64,000 nucleotides of DNA, from positions 1,766,501 through 1,830,500 of the forward strand of contig NZ_JAAATZ010000001.1 of assembly GCF_010119235.1 (NCBI RefSeq), in the 5' to 3' direction. Source of the DNA: Flavobacterium phycosphaerae (GTDB taxonomy: Bacteria; Bacteroidota; Bacteroidia; Flavobacteriales; Flavobacteriaceae). Positions 41,513 to 50,465 of this stretch are shown here, piece after piece. The notes under the pieces are model-generated. The model made no database searches. It was given only the letters and a program-made list of their open reading frames with translations, and had not been told where the DNA came from. A program made the translations under genes and the position numbers. How positions within the stretch are numbered: position 1 is the first letter of the stretch; each line of letters begins with the position of its first letter.

Positions 41513-43909
41513 TTAAAATTTAAAGTTATAACTAACACCCGGAACTACTCCGAATATCGATAATCGAATAGCTTCATTGGAACCTGTGGTTTCATTTTGG
41601 CGGAACGAAATGGATGCGGCATTTTTACGCCCGTAAACGTTGTATAAACTGAATACCCATTCGCTTTGCCATCCTTTTTTCTTATTGGGTTTAGGCGTGT
41701 AGGTGGCAGATAAATCTAAATGATGGTAGGCCGGAAGGCGGTCGCTGTTTCGCAAGCCATAACTTGGAATCGTAATCCCTTCGTATTCATACTGCCCGTT
41801 AGGGTAAGTGACCGGTTGCCCGGATTGTAACACAAAGTTGGCTCCGAAAACCCATTTAGGATTGAAATTATACGAACTCGTTACTGAAAGATTGTGCAAT
41901 TTGTCATGGCCTGAATTATACCAACTGCCATTGTTGATTCCGGTTTCTGAGGCCGTTCTTCCCGGAGTTTTTTGTTGGGATTTGGACAGCGTATACGAAA
42001 TCCAGCCGCTTAATTTTCCGGTATTTTTTCGAAGCAAAACTTCTAAACCGTAGGCTCGCATTTCTCCGTTCAGTATAATTTGTTCGAGGGCTTCGTTGGC
42101 AATTAAATCGGCACCGTCTATATAATCAATTCGGTTTTTGATTTTTTTGTAAAAGGTTTCTACTTCCAATGAATATTTATCTTCTTTGAAATTTCGGAAA
42201 TAACCCAATGCCACTTGGTCTGCAATTTGTGGTTTGATGTACTTATCGCTGGGTGTCCAAACATCCAAAGGCGTTGGCGAAGCGGTATTTGAAATTAACT
42301 GTAAATATTGTGTCATGCGATTGTAACTGGCTTTGACCGATTGATTTTCATCTAACTGATAAGAAGCTGCAAAACGCGGTTCCAGATTGGCAAAACTTTC
42401 CATGACTTTATTGCGTCCGTAATACTTAGTATCAATAGGCGTTCCTTTTTCGTAAATCTGTAATTCGGGATTGAAAACAACAGCTTCATCATTGGCATAC
42501 AGATTTACAGTAGAGCTTCCTAAACGGTAAAATTGGCTGTAGCGCAAACCGTAAGACAAGGATAGATTTTTTGAAACTTTTTGTTCTACATCAATGTAAA
42601 CAGCAGGTTCAAAAGCATATTTTTTTTCTAATTGTTTGTAATTAATTCCGGAGTCAGCATCAGATGGCTCAATAGTTCCCGGATTGAAGTCGTAATAAAT
42701 ACCACCTACACCATAATTCAACTTGATTTTATCGGTTACATAATGTTTGAAATCGTATTTAAGATTGTAATTCTTGATACCCGAATTCCATTTGAAGCCT
42801 AATAAATTCAAGTCTAAACCATAATAGTAATCACTGTAAATCGCTGAAAGATTCGAGAATAATTTGTCTGAATATAAATGATTCCAACGCAGGTTTAATG
42901 TTGCATTTCCGTAGGTATTAATGAAGCTGTTGTTTAAACTAAACACATCACGGCCAAAATAACCCGAAAGAAACAAATTGTTGTTTGGGTTCAGTTTGTA
43001 ATTCATTTTGGTGTTCAAATCATAGAAATAGGCTGAATTTTTATTGTTGGCTAATTTCAAAAACAAATGAGCGTAAGAAGCTCTTCCGGCAAAAAGAAAC
43101 GAACCTCGATCTTTTACAATTGGTCCCTCCGCCAATAAACGGCTGGAAATGATTCCGATACCTCCGTTCATACTGAATTTGTTGCTGTTTCCGTCCTTTT
43201 GATAAATGTCTAAAACCGAAGAAACTCGTCCGCCAAAGCGCGAAGGAATGCCGCCTTTGTACAGTTTTAAATCTTTAATGGCATCAGGATTGAAGACCGA
43301 GAAGAAACCAAAAACATGTGAGGAATTGAAAATTGTGGCTTCATCCAACAGAATTAAATTCTGGTCAGCCCCACCGCCACGTACATTGAAGCCTGATTGT
43401 CCTTCACCCGCATTGGTTACACCGGGTAGCGTTAAGAGTGCTTTTAAAACATCTACTTCGCCTAAAACTACCGGAATTTTTTTGATGGTAGCCACCGAAA
43501 GTTTGTTTACGCTCATTTCCGGTTTGCGGATGTTGGTTGCTGTTTTTTCGGTATTGATGACCACTTCTTCTAACTGTTCCCCCGTTTCATTTAGGGAATA
43601 ATTTTTCTTGAGGTCCTGAGTCAGTGCAATGGTCTCTTCAACCGTTTGATACCCTACATAACTAATTTGAATTTGGTAAGTTCCTTTGGGAAGGGTAATC
43701 GAATAAAAACCATATTCGTTGGTCACGATTCCCACTTTTTTTTCCGGGATGAAAATGTTTACTCCAATAAGGGTTTCGTTGGTTTTGGCATCTGAGATAG
43801 TGCCGCTGAGTGTGAATTTTTCCTTTAGCAACTCATTGGTACTAGTACCTTGAGCAAAAGAAAAAGTTGTCACTAAGAGTAGCAACAACAGTTTGATTTT
43901 GATTTGCAT
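41513..43909 (-). CDS. TonB-dependent receptor paired with a DUF4249 lipoprotein
   Basis: This 798-residue outer-membrane receptor has a signal peptide (MQIKIKLLLLLLVTTFSFAQ), a carboxypeptidase-regulatory-like domain (LSGTISDAKTNETLIGVNIF), a plug (GEVDVLKALLTLPGVTNAGE, GFNVRGGGADQNLILLDEAT) and a barrel ending VVPGVSYNFKF. There is no STN domain, so it should be a transporter rather than a signal transducer. It is followed by the DUF4249 gene in the same operon. The substrate is not evident. Confidence 0.94.
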   Translation of the reverse strand: MQIKIKLLLLLLVTTFSFAQGTSTNELLKEKFTLSGTISDAKTNETLIGVNIFIPEKKVGIVTNEYGFYSITLPKGTYQIQISYVGYQTVEETIALTQDLKKNYSLNETGEQLEEVVINTEKTATNIRKPEMSVNKLSVATIKKIPVVLGEVDVLKALLTLPGVTNAGEGQSGFNVRGGGADQNLILLDEATIFNSSHVFGFFSVFNPDAIKDLKLYKGGIPSRFGGRVSSVLDIYQKDGNSNKFSMNGGIGIISSRLLAEGPIVKDRGSFLFAGRASYAHLFLKLANNKNSAYFYDLNTKMNYKLNPNNNLFLSGYFGRDVFSLNNSFINTYGNATLNLRWNHLYSDKLFSNLSAIYSDYYYGLDLNLLGFKWNSGIKNYNLKYDFKHYVTDKIKLNYGVGGIYYDFNPGTIEPSDADSGINYKQLEKKYAFEPAVYIDVEQKVSKNLSLSYGLRYSQFYRLGSSTVNLYANDEAVVFNPELQIYEKGTPIDTKYYGRNKVMESFANLEPRFAASYQLDENQSVKASYNRMTQYLQLISNTASPTPLDVWTPSDKYIKPQIADQVALGYFRNFKEDKYSLEVETFYKKIKNRIDYIDGADLIANEALEQIILNGEMRAYGLEVLLRKNTGKLSGWISYTLSKSQQKTPGRTASETGINNGSWYNSGHDKLHNLSVTSSYNFNPKWVFGANFVLQSGQPVTYPNGQYEYEGITIPSYGLRNSDRLPAYHHLDLSATYTPKPNKKKGWQSEWVFSLYNVYGRKNAASISFRQNETTGSNEAIRLSIFGVVPGVSYNFKF

Positions 43910-44030
43910 TTAATTGATGATTTTGTTTTGATTGCCCGTTTGACGATTTGATTTGTCAAATGTTACGATACTCATGTTAAGTTTTTTGCCTTAGATGCAA
44001 AAGTCAATGTATGGTTGCGGTTCCAAGGCA

Positions 44031-44038
44031 TATATTTG
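44031..44038 (+). promoter_or_regulatory. -7 promoter element
   Basis: TATATTTG matches TAnnTTTG exactly and precedes the gene starting at 44122 by about 83 bp. No TTG is at ideal spacing. The 212-bp gap 43910-44121 otherwise holds only the divergent receptor's upstream region. Confidence 0.4.
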
Positions 44039-44121
44039 TAATTCAAAATCTGTTAAGCTTTGGTTAATTAAAAAGTTAGGATGTTTATAAATTGAATACT
44101 TTTACACCGTCAACTTTACTA

Positions 44122-44814
44122 ATGATGAGAAGTTCAGGGATTTTGGTTTTATGTTTATTGTTTGCCTTCAAGGGGTTTTCTCAGTTTGAGTTGCCCAAAA
44201 GGACTATCAATATTGCTCCGGTTACCAACAGTTCCGGAAAAATAGCCCCTACTTCTTCTAAAGCCATTACCTATCCGAGTATTTTTGACAAAAAAGACAA
44301 GCTGGCAGAAAGTGTTTCGTTGCTGAAAAAGCAACCCGAAGCGGAAAAAGGCGTGATGGAAAAAGAACAGCAGTTTGAAAATCCTGCCAAAGCCTATACC
44401 GAAAAAATGAACGATAGGATGAAGCAGGAAGGGGTGTCGAGAGAGATTGTTAACAGCGATATGTTTTTGGGTGAATTTACGGTTACCACTTTTGACATCA
44501 GTATTGCTTGTCGGGATTATGGTGCCATTGATGGTGACAATGTAAGCATTTGGCTCAATGATGAGTTGGTGATACCGTCCATTTATTTAGAGTCCAATTT
44601 AAAAAAATACAAGCTGGTTTTAAAAGAAGGCTTGAATACCATTCGGATAGAAGCTTTAAACACAGGAGAGTTATTCCCCAATACCGGACAATTTGTTTTT
44701 TATGATGGACACGAAGTAGTGGTGACCAATCAACAATGGGCTTTGAATACAGGATATAAAGCTATTGTCAAAATCAGAAAGATAAAAGGAATTGAGTTAA
44801 AGCAAGAGAAATAA
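44122..44814 (+). CDS. Exported protein of unknown function
   Basis: This 230-residue protein has a signal peptide (MMRSSGILVLCLLFAFKGFSQ). A low-complexity region follows (about residues 20-105) with Lys/Glu-rich helix KKQPEAEKGVMEKEQQFENP, then a C-terminal beta-sandwich-like domain (SIACRDYGAIDGDNVSIWLN, DELVIPSIYLESNLKKYKLV, LNTIRIEALNTGELFPNTGQ). That domain's pattern, an acidic turn DGDNVSIWLN followed by LxxGLNxIxIxAxNxG, resembles carbohydrate- or Ca-binding jelly rolls, but I assign no function. Start at the first ATG (44122); the next ATG is adjacent. Monocistronic, terminator at 44813. Confidence 0.7.
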   Translation: MMRSSGILVLCLLFAFKGFSQFELPKRTINIAPVTNSSGKIAPTSSKAITYPSIFDKKDKLAESVSLLKKQPEAEKGVMEKEQQFENPAKAYTEKMNDRMKQEGVSREIVNSDMFLGEFTVTTFDISIACRDYGAIDGDNVSIWLNDELVIPSIYLESNLKKYKLVLKEGLNTIRIEALNTGELFPNTGQFVFYDGHEVVVTNQQWALNTGYKAIVKIRKIKGIELKQEK

Positions 44815-44840
44815 AAAAGCGACCATCTGGTCGCTTTTTT
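44813..44840. terminator. Bidirectional terminator between the 44122 gene and icd
   Basis: A perfect stem AAAAAAGCGACCA / TGGTCGCTTTTTT (44813-44825 with 44828-44840). Confidence 0.92.
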
Positions 44841-44860
44841 ATTGTTATGGTCTTAAAAAA

Positions 44861-46084
44861 TTAAGCCAGTTTTTTATCCAAGTTTGTTTTCAATGCTTGA
44901 AGAAAATCTTCTGTTGATAAATAATCCGCATCGGTTAAGCCTTCTGGTTTTACCAACATGGCTAAGTCTTTCGTCATTTTACCACTTTCTACCGTTTCGA
45001 TACAAACCGTTTCTAACGCCAAACAGAAATTGATTAATTCTTGGTTGTTGTCTAATTTTCCTCTGTGCTCCAAACCACGGGTCCAAGCAAAGATGGAAGC
45101 GATTGGATTGGTGGATGTTTTTCTTCCTTTTTGGTGCTCTCTGTAATGACGGGTTACAGTACCGTGAGCGGCTTCGGCTTCAACGGTTTTTCCGTCAGGT
45201 GTTACTAATACAGAAGTCATTAATCCCAAAGAACCAAATCCTTGAGCTACCGTATCCGATTGTACATCACCGTCGTAGTTTTTACAAGCCCATACAAATC
45301 CGCCGTTCCATTTCATAGCCGAAGCTACCATATCGTCAATCAATCGGTGTTCGTAAGTAATTCCGATAGCTTCAAATTGTGCTTTATAGTGCTGTTGGTA
45401 TACTTCTTCAAAAATATCTTTGAAACGCCCGTCGTAGGCTTTAAGAATTGTGTTTTTGGTTGAAAGGTATAAAGGCCATTTTTTAGTTAATGCCATTTGG
45501 AACGATGAATGTGCAAAACCATAAATGCTTTCGTCCGTGTTGTACATAGACATCGCTACACCGTCACCTTTAAAATCATACACTTTCCATTCCGTAGTTT
45601 CACCGGCTTCATTGGTAAACGACATCGTTAAAGTTCCTTTTCCTTTGATTACTTTATCGGTAGCTTTGTATTGGTCACCAAAAGCGTGACGACCGATAAC
45701 GATTGGTTTAGTCCAGCCTTGTACGTAACGAGGCACGTTGCTCATAATAATTGGTTCACGGAAAACGGTTCCGCCTACAATGTTACGGATGGTACCATTA
45801 GGGGATTTCCACATTTCCGAAAGGTTGAACTCTTTTACTCTTTCTTCATCAGGAGTAATGGTAGCACATTTGATTCCTACATTATATTGTTTAATTGCTT
45901 CAGCACAATCAATAGTGATTTGGTCTTTGGTAGCTTCACGACTTTCAATGCCTAAATCATAATATTTAATGTCTAACTCTAAATAAGGAAGGATTAATTG
46001 TTCTTTAATGAAGCTCCAAATAATTCGTGTCATTTCATCGCCATCGATTTCTACCACCGGATTAGCTACTTTAATTTTTGCCAT
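44861..46084 (-). CDS. icd: NADP-dependent isocitrate dehydrogenase (eukaryotic-type, dimeric)
   Basis: This 407-residue TCA-cycle enzyme converts isocitrate to 2-oxoglutarate with NADP+. Sequence features are those of the eukaryotic-like subfamily [42 protein letters not shown], the [11 protein letters not shown] loop, [20 protein letters not shown] with the metal-binding Asp, and [17 protein letters not shown] with NADP-binding residues. It is monocistronic with a promoter on the minus strand near 46173. Confidence 0.97.
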   Translation of the reverse strand: MAKIKVANPVVEIDGDEMTRIIWSFIKEQLILPYLELDIKYYDLGIESREATKDQITIDCAEAIKQYNVGIKCATITPDEERVKEFNLSEMWKSPNGTIRNIVGGTVFREPIIMSNVPRYVQGWTKPIVIGRHAFGDQYKATDKVIKGKGTLTMSFTNEAGETTEWKVYDFKGDGVAMSMYNTDESIYGFAHSSFQMALTKKWPLYLSTKNTILKAYDGRFKDIFEEVYQQHYKAQFEAIGITYEHRLIDDMVASAMKWNGGFVWACKNYDGDVQSDTVAQGFGSLGLMTSVLVTPDGKTVEAEAAHGTVTRHYREHQKGRKTSTNPIASIFAWTRGLEHRGKLDNNQELINFCLALETVCIETVESGKMTKDLAMLVKPEGLTDADYLSTEDFLQALKTNLDKKLA

Positions 46085-46172
46085 AGTATTGAGGTTTTAT
46101 TCCGCTGCGTGCCTCATAATTCAGCTACGCTTAGGGTGTTGATTAGGTTTTTTAAATAAAAATTAACGACGA

Positions 46173-46180
46173 CAAATATA
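46173..46180 (-). promoter_or_regulatory. -7 promoter element for icd
   Basis: On the minus strand TATATTTG (46180-46173) lies about 89 bp upstream of the icd start; no TTG was found at the preferred -33 distance. The rest of the 442-bp gap 46085-46526 holds the secDF promoter and leader and A/T-rich sequence with no gene. Confidence 0.45.
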
Positions 46181-46371
46181 ATTAATATGATAGAAAATTG
46201 GGTGATAACTCAGGCGAAATCGATTGAATTGTGAATTTGTTATTTTAAAATTAAAAAATTAGGTATATGGTAATTTTAACAATTCAATTTTAACTATTCT
46301 TTAATATTAGTTGTCATATTATAGTAGTATGATGTTTTGCTCTCTTTTTTTTGATATTAATCAGCAAATAA

Positions 46372-46402
46372 TTGGTTAATCTTATATAGAATTATATATT
46401 TG
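46372..46402 (+). promoter_or_regulatory. Promoter of secDF (-33/-7)
   Basis: TTGG (46372-46375), a 19-bp spacer, and TATATTTG (46395-46402) form the best match in the window to the Bacteroidota TTTG-N(17-23)-TAnnTTTG promoter. It leaves a 5' leader of about 120 nt before secDF. Confidence 0.65.
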
Positions 46403-46425
46403 CACGTTTCAAAAAAAATAGAATG

Positions 46426-46469
46426 GTTGTAAATTCAATGCTTTAGCTTATAATGTTTTGAATTTCAAC
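46426..46469 (+). promoter_or_regulatory. Hairpin in the secDF mRNA leader
   Basis: GTTGTAAATTCAA (46426-46438) can pair with TTGAATTTCAAC (46458-46469), with one bulge, closing a 19-nt loop. It lies between the promoter and the start codon and has no U run, so it looks like a leader structure rather than a terminator. Confidence 0.45.
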
Positions 46470-46526
46470 GGTTTTATTTTTTGTACGAGCACTAACAAAA
46501 CAAGAATTAATTAATTTTTAGTAATA

Positions 46527-49498
46527 ATGCAGAATAAAGGACTAGTTAAATTTTTCGCAATTCTATTTGCATTGGTGAGCATCTACCAACTTTCATTCAC
46601 TTTTGTGGCCAATAAAGTAAAAAATGATGCGAAAGCTTTTGCAGGAGGACATCCTGAAAAAGAAATCAAATATCTTGACTCTATTGGAAAAGAAAAAGTT
46701 TTCAATTTAGGCTTTACCGAGTTTACCTATAACGAAGTAAAAGACAAGCAAATCAACAAAGGACTTGACCTTGAAGGAGGAATCAACGTGATTCTTCAGA
46801 TTTCTGTGAAAGATGTTTTGGTACAATTATCAAACAATTCCAAAAATCCTGTATTCAACAAAGCATTAGTAGATGCTACGCAAAACAGACAAGGAAATCA
46901 ATCGTATTTAGATGCTTTCTTTGAAGCTTTTGATAAAAACTCTAACGGAACGGTAAAATTAGCGTCTCCTGAAATTTTTGCTAACAGAAATCTTCAAGGT
47001 GAAATTGATTTTAACATGACTGATGCTCAAGTTAAAAAAGTATTAACAAAAAAGTTGACGAATCAGTTGAATCTGCTTTTGGTGTATTGAGAAGTCGTAT
47101 CGATAAATTCGGTGTAACACAACCAAACATTGCCAAATTAGGGCAAACCGGTAGAATCTTAATCGAATTACCAGGGGCGAAAGATGTTGACCGTATCAAA
47201 AAATTAGTGTCAAGCAAAGCAGAATTAGAATTCTGGGAAACCTACAAAGCAGAAGAGATGATGGGCTTCCTAAGCTCAGCAAACGAAGCGTTGAAAGCTA
47301 CGGTTAAACCGGAAGAAAAAGCAGCTACAGCTAAACCAACGGATTCTATCAGTAAATTATTAACTGACAAAGACAAAGATTCTACAGCTACTAAAAAAGG
47401 AAACAATCCTTTATTTGATAAATTCATTTCTCAAGGAGGCGGACCGATTTTAGTTATCGCTTCTCCAAAAGATACTGCAGCAATCAACGGGTATTTCAAA
47501 AGACCCGAAATCCGTTCTTTATTACCGGCTGACAAACGTTATGCTAAATTTGTTTGGGGAAAACCAAACGTAAATGTTGACGAAAAAACTAAAAAAGAAA
47601 CGGAAACCGTTGATTTATATGCTTTAAAAGGAAACAGAGACAACGCAGCTCCATTAAGTGGTGGTGTAATTGTGGATGCCAGAGATACTTTTGACCAAAT
47701 GGGTAAACCGGCTGTGTCAATGCAAATGAACGGCCAAGGTGCTAAAACTTGGGAAGAATTAACCGGAAGAGCTTATACTCAAAAAAGTTATATCGCCATT
47801 GCTTTAGATGATGTGGTGTATTCAGCACCGGGTGTAACTTCAGGACCAATTGCCGGAGGAAGATCTGAAATCTCAGGAAACTTTGATATTACAGAAACTA
47901 AAGATTTAGCTAACGTATTAAGAGCGGGTAAATTACCTGCCGCTGCTGAAATCGTACAATCAGAAGTAGTAGGTCCATCCTTAGGACAAAAAGCTATTGA
48001 TGCCGGTACTACTTCATCATTAGTGGGATTGTTATTAGTATGTTTATGGATGATGTTCTATTACGGAAGAGCCGGTTGGTATGCTAACGTAGCCTTATTG
48101 GTTAACTTACTATTCTTATTCGGAATTCTTGCCAGCTTAGGTGCTGTATTAACATTGCCTGGTATTGCCGGTATTGTGTTAACTTTAGGTACTGCGGTTG
48201 ATGCGAACATCATTATATACGAAAGGGCTAAAGAGGAATTACGTGAAGGAAAATCATTGGCCGATGCCGTGAAAACATCTTACGGTTGGAAAGGGGCTAT
48301 GCGTTCTATCATCGATGCTAACGTTACGCACGTATTAACCGGAGCTATCTTATTCATCTTTGGTACAGGACCAATCCAAGGATTTGCTACTACATTGTTG
48401 ATTGGTATTTTCACCTCATTGTTCACCTCAATCTTTATTGCCAGAATCTTTATCGACAGAGATATTGCTGCCAACAGAAACTTAACATTTACTACGAACT
48501 TGACTAAAAACTGGTTTACCGGTTTCCATTTCGATTTCATCGGAGTTAAAAAATGGTCTTACTTGTTCTCTTCAGTAGTAGTAGTGGTAAGTTGTGTTTC
48601 TTTCTATTTCAACGGATTAGATGAAGGTGTAGATTTCGTTGGAGGAAGAACGTTCCAAGTGAAATTCGAAAAACCGGTTGAACCAACACAAGTGTCAGAT
48701 GAATTGTCTGCTGCTTTTGGTACAGGTGTTGAAGCCAAAGTGTTTGGTGATGACGATCAATTGAAAATTACAACTAAATACAAAATCAAAGAAGAAGGTG
48801 TTGAGGTTGATAAAGAAGTAAACGAAAAATTATACAACGGCTTGAAAAAATACTTCAATGCTGATGTGACTTACGAAAAATTCATCAATACTTACGATGG
48901 TAAAACGGTAGGAGTATTACAAGCTTCTAAAGTAGGTGCTGCAATCTCTGCCGATATCAAAACCAACTCGTTCTGGGCTGTTTTAGGAGCTATGTTAGTG
49001 GTAGGTTTATACCTTGTGATTTCATTCCGTAAATGGCAGTATTCTTTAGGAGCTCTTGCTGCTGTGGTACACGACGTTATTTTCGTATTAGGAGTTTACT
49101 CGTTAGGCTACAAATACGCCCCATTCCACATGGAAATGGATCAGCACTTTATCGCGGCTATCTTAACCGTAATCGGATACTCGATGAACGATACCGTAAT
49201 CGTATTCGACCGTATCCGTGAGTTCTTGGCCGGAGACCGAAAAGGTCACTTTAAAGATGTAGTAAACGCTTCGATTAATACAACTTTATCAAGAACTTTA
49301 AATACGTCATTAACGATGATTATGGTATTGTTAATCATGTTCATCTTTGGTGGAGAATCAATCAGAGGATTCATCTTTGCCATGTTGATTGGTATCGTAA
49401 TCGGTACTTACTCTTCATTATTCATCGCTACTCCGGTATTAGTGGATACTATGGGTAAAGGAGATATTGAAGATATCGAAAAAAGACACGGAAACTAA
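46527..49498 (+). CDS. secDF: Fused protein translocase subunit SecDF (carries a frameshift)
   Basis: A ~990-residue Sec translocon accessory protein that uses proton motive force to pull secreted proteins across the membrane. SecD part: first helix LVKFFAILFALVSIYQLSFT, D1 motif INKGLDLEGGINVILQISV, periplasmic domain, D4-like GTAVDANIIIYERAKEEL. SecF part: SVVVVVSCVSFYFNGLDEGV DFVGGRTF, and GYSMNDTVIVFDRIREFLAG. The first 174 or so residues and the rest are in different frames. One A added to A6 at 47048-47053 gives LTKKVDESVESAFGVLRSRI and repairs it. Since SecDF is important for growth, this is probably an indel error, though A AAA AAG is also a slippery heptamer. Confidence 0.95.
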
Positions 49499-49519
49499 TT
49501 TAGTAGTTACTGCATATAG

Positions 49520-49551
49520 AAAAAGGGTTGTCCATTAGACAACCCTTTTTT
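49520..49551 (+). terminator. Terminator after secDF
   Basis: AAAAAGGGTTGTC (49520-49532) pairs with GACAACCCTTTTT (49538-49550), followed by T. Confidence 0.92.
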
Positions 49552-49559
49552 ATTGCGCT

Positions 49560-49621
49560 TTACTTTTTTAAAATCTTTTCCAAAACAACTTTCTCAAGGT
49601 AATTGATTATTTAGTCTTACC
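49560..49621 (-). pseudogene. 3'-end relic of a copy of the neighbouring DUF4258-like gene
   Basis: On the minus strand 49610-49560 reads IINYLEKVVLEKILKK-stop, matching the end of the gene at 50020, IINYPEKAVLRNIIKKDK. Just upstream (49621-49610) GGTAAGACTAAA is shared with codons for GKTK of the same gene, with about 30 bp missing between the two blocks. It is a short decayed duplicate and is the only recognisable part of a second copy. It directly abuts the 21-bp array. Confidence 0.6.
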
Positions 49622-49645
49622 ACTGTCCAAGGTTTTGTTCCTTTT

Positions 49646-49876
49646 GTGTAGGCAAGTATGTCTCCTGAACAGGTAAGTGCGTAGTCTGAATAGGTAAGTG
49701 TATCTCCTGAATAGGTAAGTGTGTCTCCTGAACAGGTAAGTGCGTCGTCTGAATAGGTAAGTGTGTCGTCTGAACAGGTAAGTGCGTCTCCTGAACAGGT
49801 AAGTGCGTCGTCTGAATAGGCAAGTGCATCTTCTGAATAGGCAAGTGTGTCGTCTGAATAGCTAAGTATTCTGTCC
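49646..49876. repeat. 21-bp tandem repeat array, eleven units
   Basis: Units of 21 bp with consensus GAA(T/C)AGGTAAGTG(T/C)GTC(G/T)(T/C)CT start at 49646 (degenerate), 49667, 49688, 49709, 49730, 49751, 49772, 49793, 49814, 49835 and 49856. Variants (GAATAG/GAACAG; TCGTCT/TCTCCT) are interspersed, suggesting unequal exchange. The period, 21 bp, equals that of the unrelated array at 626-814. Open heptapeptide-repeat frames cross it but have no credible start, so I do not call a gene. Confidence 0.92.
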
Positions 49877-49975
49877 AAACAACCTAAAGAGCACAACAAA
49901 ACAACCCAATGAAGCTCAGTGCTTGTAATTATTGGGGTGCCAAAGCGGTTTAATATTAAAATTATATTGATAGCA

Positions 49976-50009
49976 AAAAAAAGAGCAGCCAATTTGACTA
50001 CTCTTTTTA
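49976..50009 (-). terminator. Terminator of the DUF4258-like gene
   Basis: AAAAAGAGCAG at about 49979 pairs imperfectly with CTACTCTTTTT near 50007, with U-rich flanks on both strands. It is placed 11 bp after the stop codon of the minus-strand gene. Confidence 0.7.
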
Positions 50010-50019
50010 TCGATGTTTT

Positions 50020-50400
50020 TTATTTATCCTTTTTAATAATGTTTCTTAAAACAGCTTTCTCAGGATAATTAATGATTTCTAAGGTGATTTCTTTATTCTT
50101 TTTAGTCTTACCATAAACGATGTATAATTTGCCGCCGTCTATGGGTTTGTTACTTCTGTCAAAATCTACATCTCCCTCAGTCAAAGTATTTTTAACATCT
50201 ATAGTATCTACCCAATCTTCACTCAGTCGTCTGGAGGCTTCAATGTCGTAGAGGAAAGGTTTGTTTCTAATGTCATTCAGCACTCTTGCGTTGGGAAAGT
50301 AGTTACATCGGGTATCTTTTCCGCTAAGAACCATAGCCACAAAAAACATCCCTATAACAAAACCTACCAGATAGTAGGCTAATCGTTGGTAAAATTTCAT
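50020..50400 (-). CDS. Membrane-anchored DUF4258-like protein
   Basis: This 126-residue protein has one N-terminal hydrophobic helix (YYLVGFVIGMFFVAMVLSG, residues 9-27). A small domain containing CNYFPNARVLNDIRNKPFLY, DWVDTIDVKNTLTEGDVDFD and GKLYIVYGKTKKNKEITLEI follows. This resembles DUF4258 proteins, a family of small beta-rich proteins without assigned role. It lies 65 bp from ald in the same orientation. A decayed copy of its 3' end is found at 49560-49621. Confidence 0.7.
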   Translation of the reverse strand: MKFYQRLAYYLVGFVIGMFFVAMVLSGKDTRCNYFPNARVLNDIRNKPFLYDIEASRRLSEDWVDTIDVKNTLTEGDVDFDRSNKPIDGGKLYIVYGKTKKNKEITLEIINYPEKAVLRNIIKKDK

Positions 50401-50465
50401 AGTAGATTAATTTTTGGCAAAAGTAATCAATGTTAGAGATTCAATAAATTTAATATAGATTTATT

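Noticed and set aside
46085..46371. Small ORFs or ncRNA in the icd-secDF gap
   Set aside because: Only very A/T-rich sequence with short random frames; no stable structure apart from the secDF leader hairpin further downstream.
49594..49992. Minus-strand frames across the second 21-bp array
   Set aside because: The same artefact: heptapeptide repeats (SDDALT, PIQTTHL) in two frames, with no start support. The downstream part is a relic of the next gene in another frame.
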